A stretch of DNA of 64,000 bases. It comes from Streptomyces sp. V1I1. Lineage in GTDB: Bacteria > Actinomycetota > Actinomycetes > Streptomycetales > Streptomycetaceae. The notes below the pieces were generated by a model. It had not been told where the DNA came from and ran no database searches. It saw only the letters and a program-made list of their open reading frames with translations. Below, piece after piece: positions 36,301 through 42,171 of this stretch. Position 1 is the first letter of the stretch. Every line of letters begins with the position of its first letter. Position numbers and translations under genes: made by a program. The DNA lies in the NCBI RefSeq assembly GCF_030817355.1, contig NZ_JAUSZH010000001.1:7601001-7665000 (forward strand), given 5' to 3'.

Positions 36301-36839
36301 CGGTTGCGGTCGGCGTCGACCGTTGCGTAGCGGAGCCAGCCGGGGGTGGCCTGGTCCGGCTCCACCTCGGGGGCCTGCTCCTCGTCCCGTACGAGGGCCT
36401 GGGCCGCCGACTCCGCCTCGCGCTCCATCGCCTGTTGCGGCAGGCTCACCGCACCCAGATCGCGGCCCGCACGCAACGCGCCGAGCCCGTCCGGGTTCTG
36501 CACCGTGTGCAGCAGCTCATGGGCGAGCAGCCGCTGCCCGTCCGCAGTGCCCGGCCGGTAGGTTCCCTCGCGGAAGAAGATGTCCTGGCCGACCGCCACC
36601 GCGTCCGCGCCCAGCATCTCCGTGAGCGCGCCCGCGTCCCGGTCCGTGTGCAGCCGCACTCGGCTGAAGTCGTGGCCGAGCTGCTCCTCCAGCTCCCGCC
36701 GTACGCTCAGATCCAGCGGCTGTCCGGCGCCGCTGACGATGTTCTTCGGCTCCGGGGTACGGGACTTGGCCCGCTCCTTGCGCTTGCGCCGCCGTTCGGC
36801 CTGTGCCGCCTGGGTGTCCTGGGCATGGGACGTACTCAT
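30378..36839 (-). CDS. DUF4157 CIS core protein with C-terminal nuclease-like toxin module (2153 residues)
   Basis: Domains in order: DUF4157 (residues about 37-118) with 'HELLH' at 107-111, the eCIS core signature related to metalloproteases; a very long Glu/Lys/Gln-rich disordered region to about 1200; an amphipathic and hydrophobic helical region (about 1215-1560) including 'MMIASIVIEKVVSMLVPAAG'; a Lys/Arg-rich stretch (about 1700-1815); and a C-terminal module with 'THLLPRELGG' (His1953), 'ENLVPARQYKN' (Asn1967, Asn1976). The last resembles the His-Me-finger pattern of DNA/RNA non-specific endonucleases. DUF4157 proteins are the best marker of eCIS loci and often head cargo toxins. The tip looks lower in GC than the rest. 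It overlaps the 98-residue upstream gene by ATGA. The effector role is inference. Confidence 0.85.
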   Translation of the reverse strand: MSTSHAQDTQAAQAERRRKRKERAKSRTPEPKNIVSGAGQPLDLSVRRELEEQLGHDFSRVRLHTDRDAGALTEMLGADAVAVGQDIFFREGTYRPGTADGQRLLAHELLHTVQNPDGLGALRAGRDLGAVSLPQQAMEREAESAAQALVRDEEQAPEVEPDQATPGWLRYATVDADRNRMEQLDPATLVDRLANGVLRSLRGDPADLSGRVRLQLARMSPQLQDSVLDRLEVRLLSNEYDRLLDLAEESEAKPVDLQPAEVPEPETDLFELLGVERTQWKRKEEGGREAKGKRGEDALEEQKDAKARDETRGGDRSRAQSDAAAEEAEAARRTEQEDERAQARQQAAQEQQQEEEKQGQDRQRVDEAADKRAQGQQEDAEQAKEERKEQRDREEQDPEQANAPGADKRKRKDDANKPADGSKQENVDPKAKGQPGPVRPEKVDERAEQRDSALSEHGLHEKDEDEGDPREEEKPLGLEAGADKEIGGEEGDRAKGGGAGEAELKPEDYLPDTDLDVSSVPTADNPTATVPTFPTPPPTKAEQVQEQRENDAEEEEDEDAPEAEAKPPGAEMGPVEGEAPQPEGGPAAEAGDRSEKDLQPEKPVDQEVGPDPETDGRQEPEPEAEKQDPEQQRAADEKDSDSGDGDGEEQPDAKSAEDQQEERKEQAEQDAKPRPGAAGSSTGAPDAGVATSTAASATPPAGAHTERTSVEDRRPSPAARRVADSAKGDHEASAPKSSVPKESGPGAAPSGVIGGSSTAGPSAAAGPGGAPSVAQAAVSPAAEQAESPGKFGAPAPEGAKAQPEASLEKDGGGCAPPEPAAEKDEGGGSCGGGGGGAAPEEKQQEPPDVSGQDPKAAIGTVSKLAPDQAAAAMPGVDAAADKKVGEEQRRLAANPPTRERPSGAPQTQSAPPQAAAPAAQVTGKVEKLGPEEQAEKQKAKGSEKAEGAKPTDNTPPPPAPVAAELTAEEAKNVEAAADAVPTVDPELQNKTVGPAPKIRLEGESDPKRTDDQAKALKEKQSDIQSTGREDAAKPMGEDQIFPNAPQEQLVGKATGGGKRGGGGGLEAGSAPKAGVGAVAKQERGSEIQGAAGQAQGDLVAKEKEQKQGEQQAKQEKQTEIDREVTQNTEKQTAERGRAADEAQRERENWRAEQDTKIEDADTKSEKEHTSKNKEIVKARDDKDKEVGERKDKDNKQIDTERENAEKEAEKKKEEEKPSGGFFGWIADKVKGFFTALLEAVTKVFDAARKAVNGIIDTFKEWANKAIDFVRDLAIKAINVLADALIAIGDVLLAAFPELRDKFRKAIEGLRDKAIAKVNELADGLKKAVNALLDALAAGLNKLLDVLEAGIKAIIKLYQAVILGAIKFAQAAIEALGKFAALVADIAPDPGGWLSKAGSSAKSGIQDHLWGAIKTGVKRWFDTKVEGILGLGKAVINVLVKGCVSIKQIGKMAWDAIIASLPMMIASIVIEKVVSMLVPAAGAILTIVQGLMAAWQSLSSILNAFSKFWAYLKAVKAGPAACLFAEAVAAGIVALLDFIANFLMIRLAGATKGVGKRLKAMAEKIMKGLKKTGKGAKQAAGDAVNKARGAVRSAQEALRKPTGPAKPKGPRVPKNRSTSTDRGPGANRSPQTTSHDRPTSKTPDKERDRSRDESQDKLHKDKESAKSQQEGGRDSTPTKHRTPDQKPDLTKDKTPDAPKKKKETEAPKRTKPRKSKSPLGKALQKIKGKVKSALKKVRNAGKSLGKKLRKSKVGQALKNSAKKVRDFFKKKRDRMRDEKKRRTNHKKQSRDQRRKKENSPEAKQARLARAVARIRPIEERKLRPGMHRMTHLGLLAGLRRWFRLTDLSRLNPPHFQVMAKLNPTLPVIPGEFDQGDGVDYLDTEQPDKKLPPVKAPNFRDNRLISSFTAEYLNKEFGRKGQEARQRTPDAIGFRYINDHIDNTGNDNERWSRTHLLPRELGGTIENENLVPARQYKNMALRPVEAPAAAEISSGKDIAWYSINIQYWSEKAGDSRYPGDTRPPGFPSSIEASWGRYKPKPGKRGDSRSDWNKIDTPVNTVSIGPLEEPPIPDEVSEIDINSETDLYRMRLVLQVDEPYVNAIVALRDEADFTDISSVINRLKASRRGRPGRPFANLERLRKRLEQLKREGRLEF

Positions 36840-37132
36840 CGCGGCTCACCCCGACCCGAAAGACCCGCGTGCACCGCACGTGCCAGCGCCTCGCCGAGCC
36901 GCCCCGGCGAGGTGGTGGCGGGCAGCGGCGGCAGCCCGGACAGCGCGTCCAGGGCCCGCCCGCCGTCCGCGGCCAGCGGCACGCCCCGCTCCCGTACCAG
37001 CCGGGCCAGCTCGGCCTCGAAGGCGGCCGACACCCGGTCGGGGTCAAGCCGCTCGAAACCGTCGAGCACCAGCTCGCCGATGTCCACACGAACCGTCCGT
37101 GGAGCCTCGTTCAGATCGTTTTTCAGACCCAT
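36836..37132 (-). CDS. Small CIS-associated protein of unknown function
   Basis: A 98-residue protein (MGLKNDLNEAPRTVRVDIGE...) with an N-terminal strand 'TVRVDIGELVLDGF', helices ('VSAAFEAELARLVRERG') and a Gly/Pro-rich middle. It has no domain I recognise. Its start overlaps the end of the ATPase gene by ten bases and its stop overlaps the DUF4157 start by ATGA. The coupling suggests it works with the DUF4157 protein, for example as a loading factor; this is inference. Confidence 0.8.
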   Translation of the reverse strand: MGLKNDLNEAPRTVRVDIGELVLDGFERLDPDRVSAAFEAELARLVRERGVPLAADGGRALDALSGLPPLPATTSPGRLGEALARAVHAGLSGRGEPR

Positions 37133-39279
37133 CCGTGGACCTCCGAGGGCGTCAAGGAGCGGTCCAGCTTGAGGTATTCGGTACGCGCCGCCTCCAGCAT
37201 GTGACGCATCTGGAGCCGGTCGCCCTCCTCCGCCGCGAGGAAGGCGCCCGACAGCGCGATATTGCGGATGGAGCCGCCCGCCACCGTCAGCCGGGCCAGC
37301 AGCTCCGGATCGACGCCCTTCATCGGGGCCCGCGCGGGCAGCACCCGTCGCCAGATCTCGGCGCGTTCGCTCTCGCCGGGGAAGGGGAAGTCGACGACGA
37401 AGCGGATACGGCGCATGAACGCGGTGTCCAGCGCCTGCTTCATATTGGTCGTCAGGATCGCGAGGCCCCGGTACGCCTCCATCCGCATCAGCAGATAGCT
37501 GACCTCGAGGTTGGCGTACCTGTCATGACTGTCCTTGACCTCGCTGCGCTTGCCGAAGAGGGCGTCCGCCTCGTCGAACAGCAGCAGCGCGCCGCCGCGT
37601 TCGGCAGCGTCGAAGACCTTGCGGAGGTTCTTCTCGGTCTCGCCGATGTATTTGCTGACGACTTGCGAGAGATCGATGATGAAGAGATCGAGACCCAGCT
37701 CCTTCGCCATCACCTCGGCGGCGAGGGTCTTTCCGGTGCCGGAGCCGCCCGCGAACAGCGCGGTGACGCCGAGGCCGCGGCGCAGCGTCGCGGCGAAGCC
37801 CCACTCCTGGTAGACGGTCGAGCGCTGACGCACATGCGCGACGATCTCGCGCAGAATCCGCAACTGCCGCTCCGCCAGCACCAGATCGCCCCACGCCGCC
37901 TGCGGCTCGATGCGCCGGCCCAGCTCGTCCATGCCCATCCGGGCCTCGGTGAGTCCGGCCCGCCAGGCGAGCCCGGTGGCGTCCAGCTCGTCCTCATCGG
38001 GCAGATCCCGTACGACGGCCGCGCCGGCGGACCGGATCAGATGCGGCGGCAGCGAGAACTGCTCGACGAGATCCTTCAAGTCCTCCTGTGACACCTCCGG
38101 TACGGCCTCGAACGCGTCCGCCCACACCCCCAGCTGCTCCTCGGTGTCCAGCGCGGGCACGGTCACGCGCTCGCCGCGCGGGCGGGCGGTCTGCCGCGGA
38201 TCGGGGCTGGAGACGACGAGCGGGACGGCCGCGCTCTCGATGAACGCGTCGGTGGCCGCGGCCTGTTCGCGGTCGAGTTCGCCGACCTCCACGAGCAGGG
38301 CGGCGGGCAGCAGGATCGCCTCTCGCTGCCACAGACGGGCGAGCCGGTCGCGCTCCACGGGGTCGGTGGGCATGTCGTCGGCGGCCATCGCGTACAGGCC
38401 GAGTCCGGAGCGGCGGGCGGCCGCGGCGGCGATGTCGGCACGGGTCCGCAGATCGCCGCCGACCAGCTCGACACGCAGCGGGGCGTGCGGGCCCGCTCCG
38501 GCCCAGCTCGCGGCCACCCGGCTCGCGGCGAGGTCGTACGAGGCGGGCAGGGACTCCGGTACGGGCGTACGGCGCAACAGCCCGTGCAACCGGGAGTCCA
38601 GGTAGGGCGAACCGACCAGGAAGTGCAGGATGCGCTCGTCGAGCCGCAGCCGGGAGGTGGTCAGCCGGGTCTCGTCGTCCAGCTCGACGAGCCGCCAGCG
38701 GCGCAGCGGGGCGACGGGCGTGAGAGCGCTCCAGTGCGGTCCGCCGAGCGCGGCGAGGGCGAGCGAGAAGGTCGGGTACGCACGCTCCGGGTCTCCGCAG
38801 GCTGCTGCGCACCGGCCGCCGGTGGTTGGGTCGAGCTCAGCGCCTGCGGCGAGCAGGATCACGTCACGCTCGAAGGGACTCAGCCCGAAGCAGGCGACGA
38901 GCGCGTCAAGGGTGGCCGGCCCGCGGACGGCGGTGAGCTCGGGGGTCCCTGGGGCGGCTGCGAGGCGGTCCTGGGATGCCGGTTCGCCGCCGTCTGCCGC
39001 GGTGGGGGTGTTGCCTGAGGCAGCGAGGTCGCTCCGCCGCAGGGGCGCCGCGGCGCTCGCATCGCCGTCCTGCCGCGCGGGCCCCTGGGTAGCGTGCCGC
39101 TGATCCGTGTCGCCCCGCCCGGGTACAGGCCGTCCCTGCGGCCGAGCCGCATGGGCGTCCACGCGGGCGAGCACGGATCGTACGGCCGCGAACAGCGCCC
39201 GCCCGTCCGCACCGGCGTTCGCCGACGCACCAGTCGACTCGTACGTCCCCATACACTCACCCGCCCCCGTGTTGCGCAC
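37123..39279 (-). CDS. AAA+ ATPase of the CIS (Afp15/Pvc15-like)
   Basis: The 718-residue ATPase has a variable N-terminal half and a C-terminal AAA+ module with Walker A 'GGSGTGKT', Walker B 'ALLLFDEADALFGKR', sensor 'LAILTTNMKQALDTAFMRR' and an Arg-finger region 'RRIRFVVDFPFPGE'. Homologues in every eCIS cluster are thought to recycle or remodel sheath or load cargo, in analogy to ClpV of type VI secretion. The start is either GTG 39279, with AAGGAG 11 bases upstream, or ATG 39252; the nine residues between do not affect the domains. It lies six bases after the DUF4255 gene. Confidence 0.93.
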   Translation of the reverse strand: MRNTGAGECMGTYESTGASANAGADGRALFAAVRSVLARVDAHAARPQGRPVPGRGDTDQRHATQGPARQDGDASAAAPLRRSDLAASGNTPTAADGGEPASQDRLAAAPGTPELTAVRGPATLDALVACFGLSPFERDVILLAAGAELDPTTGGRCAAACGDPERAYPTFSLALAALGGPHWSALTPVAPLRRWRLVELDDETRLTTSRLRLDERILHFLVGSPYLDSRLHGLLRRTPVPESLPASYDLAASRVAASWAGAGPHAPLRVELVGGDLRTRADIAAAAARRSGLGLYAMAADDMPTDPVERDRLARLWQREAILLPAALLVEVGELDREQAAATDAFIESAAVPLVVSSPDPRQTARPRGERVTVPALDTEEQLGVWADAFEAVPEVSQEDLKDLVEQFSLPPHLIRSAGAAVVRDLPDEDELDATGLAWRAGLTEARMGMDELGRRIEPQAAWGDLVLAERQLRILREIVAHVRQRSTVYQEWGFAATLRRGLGVTALFAGGSGTGKTLAAEVMAKELGLDLFIIDLSQVVSKYIGETEKNLRKVFDAAERGGALLLFDEADALFGKRSEVKDSHDRYANLEVSYLLMRMEAYRGLAILTTNMKQALDTAFMRRIRFVVDFPFPGESERAEIWRRVLPARAPMKGVDPELLARLTVAGGSIRNIALSGAFLAAEEGDRLQMRHMLEAARTEYLKLDRSLTPSEVHGWV

Positions 39280-39284
39280 CTGCC

Positions 39285-40130
39285 TCAGCTCTCCTTACCG
39301 TCCGTATCCGCGTCCGCGCCTGTTCCCTTGCGGGGCCGAGAGGGCGCGGCACGTTTCGCGGTGGTCTTCGCGGTGCGCCTCCTCGCGGGAACGGCCGCCT
39401 TGGACGCCGCCTCAGGCGCAGGCTCCGGATCACGCTGCGGTTCCGGCGACGGCTCCGAACCGTCCACCTCAACCGCCGCCCCCGCCGCGCCCGACGGCCT
39501 CGGCGGCACCGGCGCGCCCGGCGCCCCGAACGGCAGCACCCGCACCGTCCTTCGCTCCACCGGCTTCGCCGGGACCGGTCGCTCGCGGCCCTCGATCAGG
39601 ACCAGCGACGCCTGGTAGGCCACCGACAAGGTGTACGGGGTCTGGTGCAGCATCCCCCACAGCTTCGACGTCTCGTCGATGTCCATCACCGTCGGCGTGA
39701 ACCGCACCCTCTGTGGCGACTCGGCGAGATCGCTGCCTGCCAGATACGGACGCTCGGCCGCCAGCTCGATCAATTCCTTCGGCAGGACCGGCATTTCGTG
39801 CAGCGTCCGCACCACGCACCCGATCAGTCGCTGCCCGACCAGCTCCGCCTCCTCCCCGTACGCGCTGATCAGATAGTGCAGATCCAGCGCCGCGGCAGGG
39901 CGCTTGAGCAGCGTGCCGTCCGAGGCGCGCGTCGGCAGGTCGGTGTGGCGCATCGAGGGGTTCGGCGTGACCTGGTACAGGAAGACATTGATGGTCGGGT
40001 CGGCCGGCGGCTCGGCCGGTGGCTTACGGGTGTCCACCTTGACCGCGATGTCCATCTCGGGTCCCAGATTGTTCTCGATCAGCAGGGCCAGCGCCTGGGT
40101 GACATTCGCGATGGCGAGTGCGTTGCTCAT
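39285..40130 (-). CDS. DUF4255 tail-terminator/cap protein (Afp16/Pvc16-like)
   Basis: The 281-residue protein begins with the DUF4255 domain ('LAIANVTQALALLIENNLGP', 'PTINVFLYQVTPNPSMRHTD', 'LDLHYLISAYGEEAELVGQR', 'VRTLHEMPVL'; residues 1-185), which caps sheath and tube and ends their growth. The last 95 residues are Pro/Ala/Glu/Lys-rich and disordered, with 'ARRRTAKTTAKRAAPSRPRK'. That basic tail is an addition to the core and could mediate contacts beyond the particle. The gene is four bases after the Pro/Ala-rich protein. Confidence 0.92.
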   Translation of the reverse strand: MSNALAIANVTQALALLIENNLGPEMDIAVKVDTRKPPAEPPADPTINVFLYQVTPNPSMRHTDLPTRASDGTLLKRPAAALDLHYLISAYGEEAELVGQRLIGCVVRTLHEMPVLPKELIELAAERPYLAGSDLAESPQRVRFTPTVMDIDETSKLWGMLHQTPYTLSVAYQASLVLIEGRERPVPAKPVERRTVRVLPFGAPGAPVPPRPSGAAGAAVEVDGSEPSPEPQRDPEPAPEAASKAAVPARRRTAKTTAKRAAPSRPRKGTGADADTDGKES

Positions 40131-40134
40131 GACG

Positions 40135-40848
40135 TCAGTCCCTCTTCTCGCCGCGCGACAGATAGTCGTCCAGGGTCAGCGCGGGTGCGCGCCGGCCGGA
40201 GTGGTCGGGGCGGCCGCCCGCGGGGCGGCTCGCGCCGGGCGGTGGTGCCGCGCTCACTTCGAGTCGGCCGATCTGTACGTGTACGACGCGCTCGGCCGGC
40301 CGCGGCGCACGCCGTCCCACCCCGCTCAGGGCCGCGCCACGAGCGGCGGCGGTGTCGGCGCCGCGCGGCCGGGCCGGAGCGGTGGCGGCCACCGGGGGAG
40401 CGGGCTCACGGGGCGCGGGAGCCGACGGCGTTCGCGGCGCATCGGTCACCGCAGGCACCCCGGCCCGCCGCGCCGAGCGCGGAACGTCTGCGGCCGGACG
40501 CGCCGTCGGAGAAGCTGCCGCGGCGGGCCGCAGCAGCGGCCCGGCACTCTGCGCCGCCTGAGCCGCGGGCAGCTCGGGCTCCCCGGCACGGGCCGCCTCG
40601 GTCCGTACGACGGTGTGGTGGTCGGTCCGCACTTCCCGCTCGTGCCGGACCAGCTCGGCAGGACCGAAGGCGGGCCCGGGCGCGGCCGGAATCAGCGCCG
40701 CCGGCGCATCCGGCTCCGGCGGCCCGCTCCGCAGCGCCTCGACCCGCTCGAACGGGCCGGGCAGCCGCGGCCGGACCCGCGCCGCAGCGCCACCGGCCGC
40801 CGGCACCGGCGTGTACCGGGCGAGCAGCCGGTCGAAGTAGTCAGGCAT
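40135..40848 (-). CDS. Pro/Ala-rich CIS protein of unknown function
   Basis: A 237-residue low-complexity protein. The first 40 residues ('MPDYFDRLLARYTPVP', 'RPRLPGPFERVEALR') and the last 50 ('RVVHVQIGRLEVSAAPP' and 'LTLDDYLSRGEKRD') look ordered, with a disordered Pro/Ala/Arg linker between them. The pattern 'VVHVQIGRLEVRA' near the end recurs in CIS clusters, in my recollection, and suggests a two-ended tether. It overlaps the zinc-ribbon gene by eight bases. No enzymatic motif is visible. Confidence 0.78.
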   Translation of the reverse strand: MPDYFDRLLARYTPVPAAGGAAARVRPRLPGPFERVEALRSGPPEPDAPAALIPAAPGPAFGPAELVRHEREVRTDHHTVVRTEAARAGEPELPAAQAAQSAGPLLRPAAAASPTARPAADVPRSARRAGVPAVTDAPRTPSAPAPREPAPPVAATAPARPRGADTAAARGAALSGVGRRAPRPAERVVHVQIGRLEVSAAPPPGASRPAGGRPDHSGRRAPALTLDDYLSRGEKRD

Positions 40849-41587
40849 CTGCGCACAGCTCCAGGTAGTAACGACGCCGCAGCGGGCTGAGCGCCAGAAT
40901 CTCCGGCTCGCTCCACCCGTAGGCGGTGGCGAGCAGATGGACGTCGAGCATCAAGTCCCGTGCCCAGGTGTCCAGTTCGGTCCATAGATAGGAGGTGATG
41001 TCCAGCTCGGCCGGGGTGGCCTCACCGCACTGGGGACAGGCGATGTTCAGCGTCACATCGGCCGTCGGATCCGCCTCGGCCGCGGTCGCGGCGAGCCGTT
41101 GCTGCACGTGCTCCGGCAGCAGCGAGGCCAGCCGCTCCGGCGGAACCGCCTCCCCGTCCCGTACGGCCGAAACCGTGCAGCGCGCCACGAGCACCTGGCG
41201 CGCCTGAGCCGGATCCCGCACCGCGCCGGCCGCCGCGAGGTCGGCGACGGTGGGCAGCCGGAACTCGACCGCCCATTCGCCCTCCTCCACTCGCAGCGGC
41301 CCGTCCGGCGTCCGCGTCCGGGTGCCGAGCCGCGTTGCGTCGAGGTCGAACTCCATCGCCTCGCCGCACGACGCACACTCGACACGGACCTGCATGCGCT
41401 CGCCGAACAACGCCCGGCGCAGCGCGAACAGATCCGCCTCCCGCTCGCCGACCGGCATCGACAGCAACTCGTCGGCGCCGGCCCCCGGGCGGGCGGCCCG
41501 GTGCAGCAGCAGGGAGCGACCCGAGTCGTGCTGCGCAAGACCGGCTTCCCAGGTGGCGAGCAGCTCGGCCGGCCCCGTCGGCGTCAT
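40841..41587 (-). CDS. Zinc-ribbon baseplate-type protein (T4-like baseplate family)
   Basis: A 248-residue protein with two CxxC pairs ('ECASCGEAM' near residue 70 and 'ACPQCGEATPAEL' near 185), which form a zinc site. It ends with 'TAYGWSEPEILALSPLRRRYYLEL', a motif of the phage baseplate/tail-assembly family that usually follows tube genes. The first half includes 'SMPVGEREADLFALRRALFGERM'. It is likely an assembly chaperone or baseplate factor; the exact role is not known to me. It begins 30 bases after the tube gene. Confidence 0.8.
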   Translation of the reverse strand: MTPTGPAELLATWEAGLAQHDSGRSLLLHRAARPGAGADELLSMPVGEREADLFALRRALFGERMQVRVECASCGEAMEFDLDATRLGTRTRTPDGPLRVEEGEWAVEFRLPTVADLAAAGAVRDPAQARQVLVARCTVSAVRDGEAVPPERLASLLPEHVQQRLAATAAEADPTADVTLNIACPQCGEATPAELDITSYLWTELDTWARDLMLDVHLLATAYGWSEPEILALSPLRRRYYLELCADA

Positions 41588-41617
41588 CCCTCATTCCTCC
41601 GGTGCGACAGGCCGTGC

Positions 41618-42142
41618 TCAGGCCGGATGGGTGAACGAGGGCTCGACCGGCTCCTCCACCTCGTAGTCCCGCTCCCAGCCCTCGCATTCGAGCTTGACGC
41701 TCTGGATGGCGACGGCGTTGGCGTTGGCGTCCAGCTCGCCGAGCACCTGGTACTCGCTCACCCAGGCGCGGTACAGCTTGTGCGAGACGGCCACCTGCCC
41801 GGCTTCGTTGAGGACCTGGATGATGATGTCCTTGCGGAAGTCCCGCAGCGAGACCTCCGAGCCGAGCCCGGCGCCGACCTGCCAGACCTTGTTGGCCCAG
41901 CGGTCGAACTCCGGGTCGTGGGTGACGCCGCGTTCGAGCGTGACGCCCTCGAACTCGGAGCGGCCCGGAGACTTGCGCGGTGAGCTCGGGTCACCGCCGT
42001 GGCGGTGCTTGACCACTTCGGTGGTGCGCTTCAGAGGACTGATCTTGCTGATGCCCGCGACCGTTCGACCGTCCCAGAGGACCAGGAACTTGAAATTCTT
42101 GTACGGGTCGAAGCGATGGGCGTTTATCTGGAACTCAGCCAT
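41618..42142 (-). CDS. CIS inner-tube protein (phage tail protein, Hcp-like)
   Basis: The 174-residue protein matches the phage T4 gp19-like tube family: 'YKNFKFLVLWDGRTVAGISKISPLKR' split by the family turn, 'VKHRHGGDPSSPRKSPGRSE', 'FEGVTLERGVTHDPEFDRWA' and 'YRAWVSEYQVLGELDANANA'. It forms the hexameric ring stack inside the sheath. ATG 42142 has GAAGGAAACC upstream; the longer frame to 42508 shadows the sheath gene. Only one tube gene of this type is present. It follows the sheath by 29 bases. Confidence 0.95.
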   Translation of the reverse strand: MAEFQINAHRFDPYKNFKFLVLWDGRTVAGISKISPLKRTTEVVKHRHGGDPSSPRKSPGRSEFEGVTLERGVTHDPEFDRWANKVWQVGAGLGSEVSLRDFRKDIIIQVLNEAGQVAVSHKLYRAWVSEYQVLGELDANANAVAIQSVKLECEGWERDYEVEEPVEPSFTHPA

Positions 42143-42171
42143 CGGTTTCCTTCGTGTTCCTTTTCCTTGGG

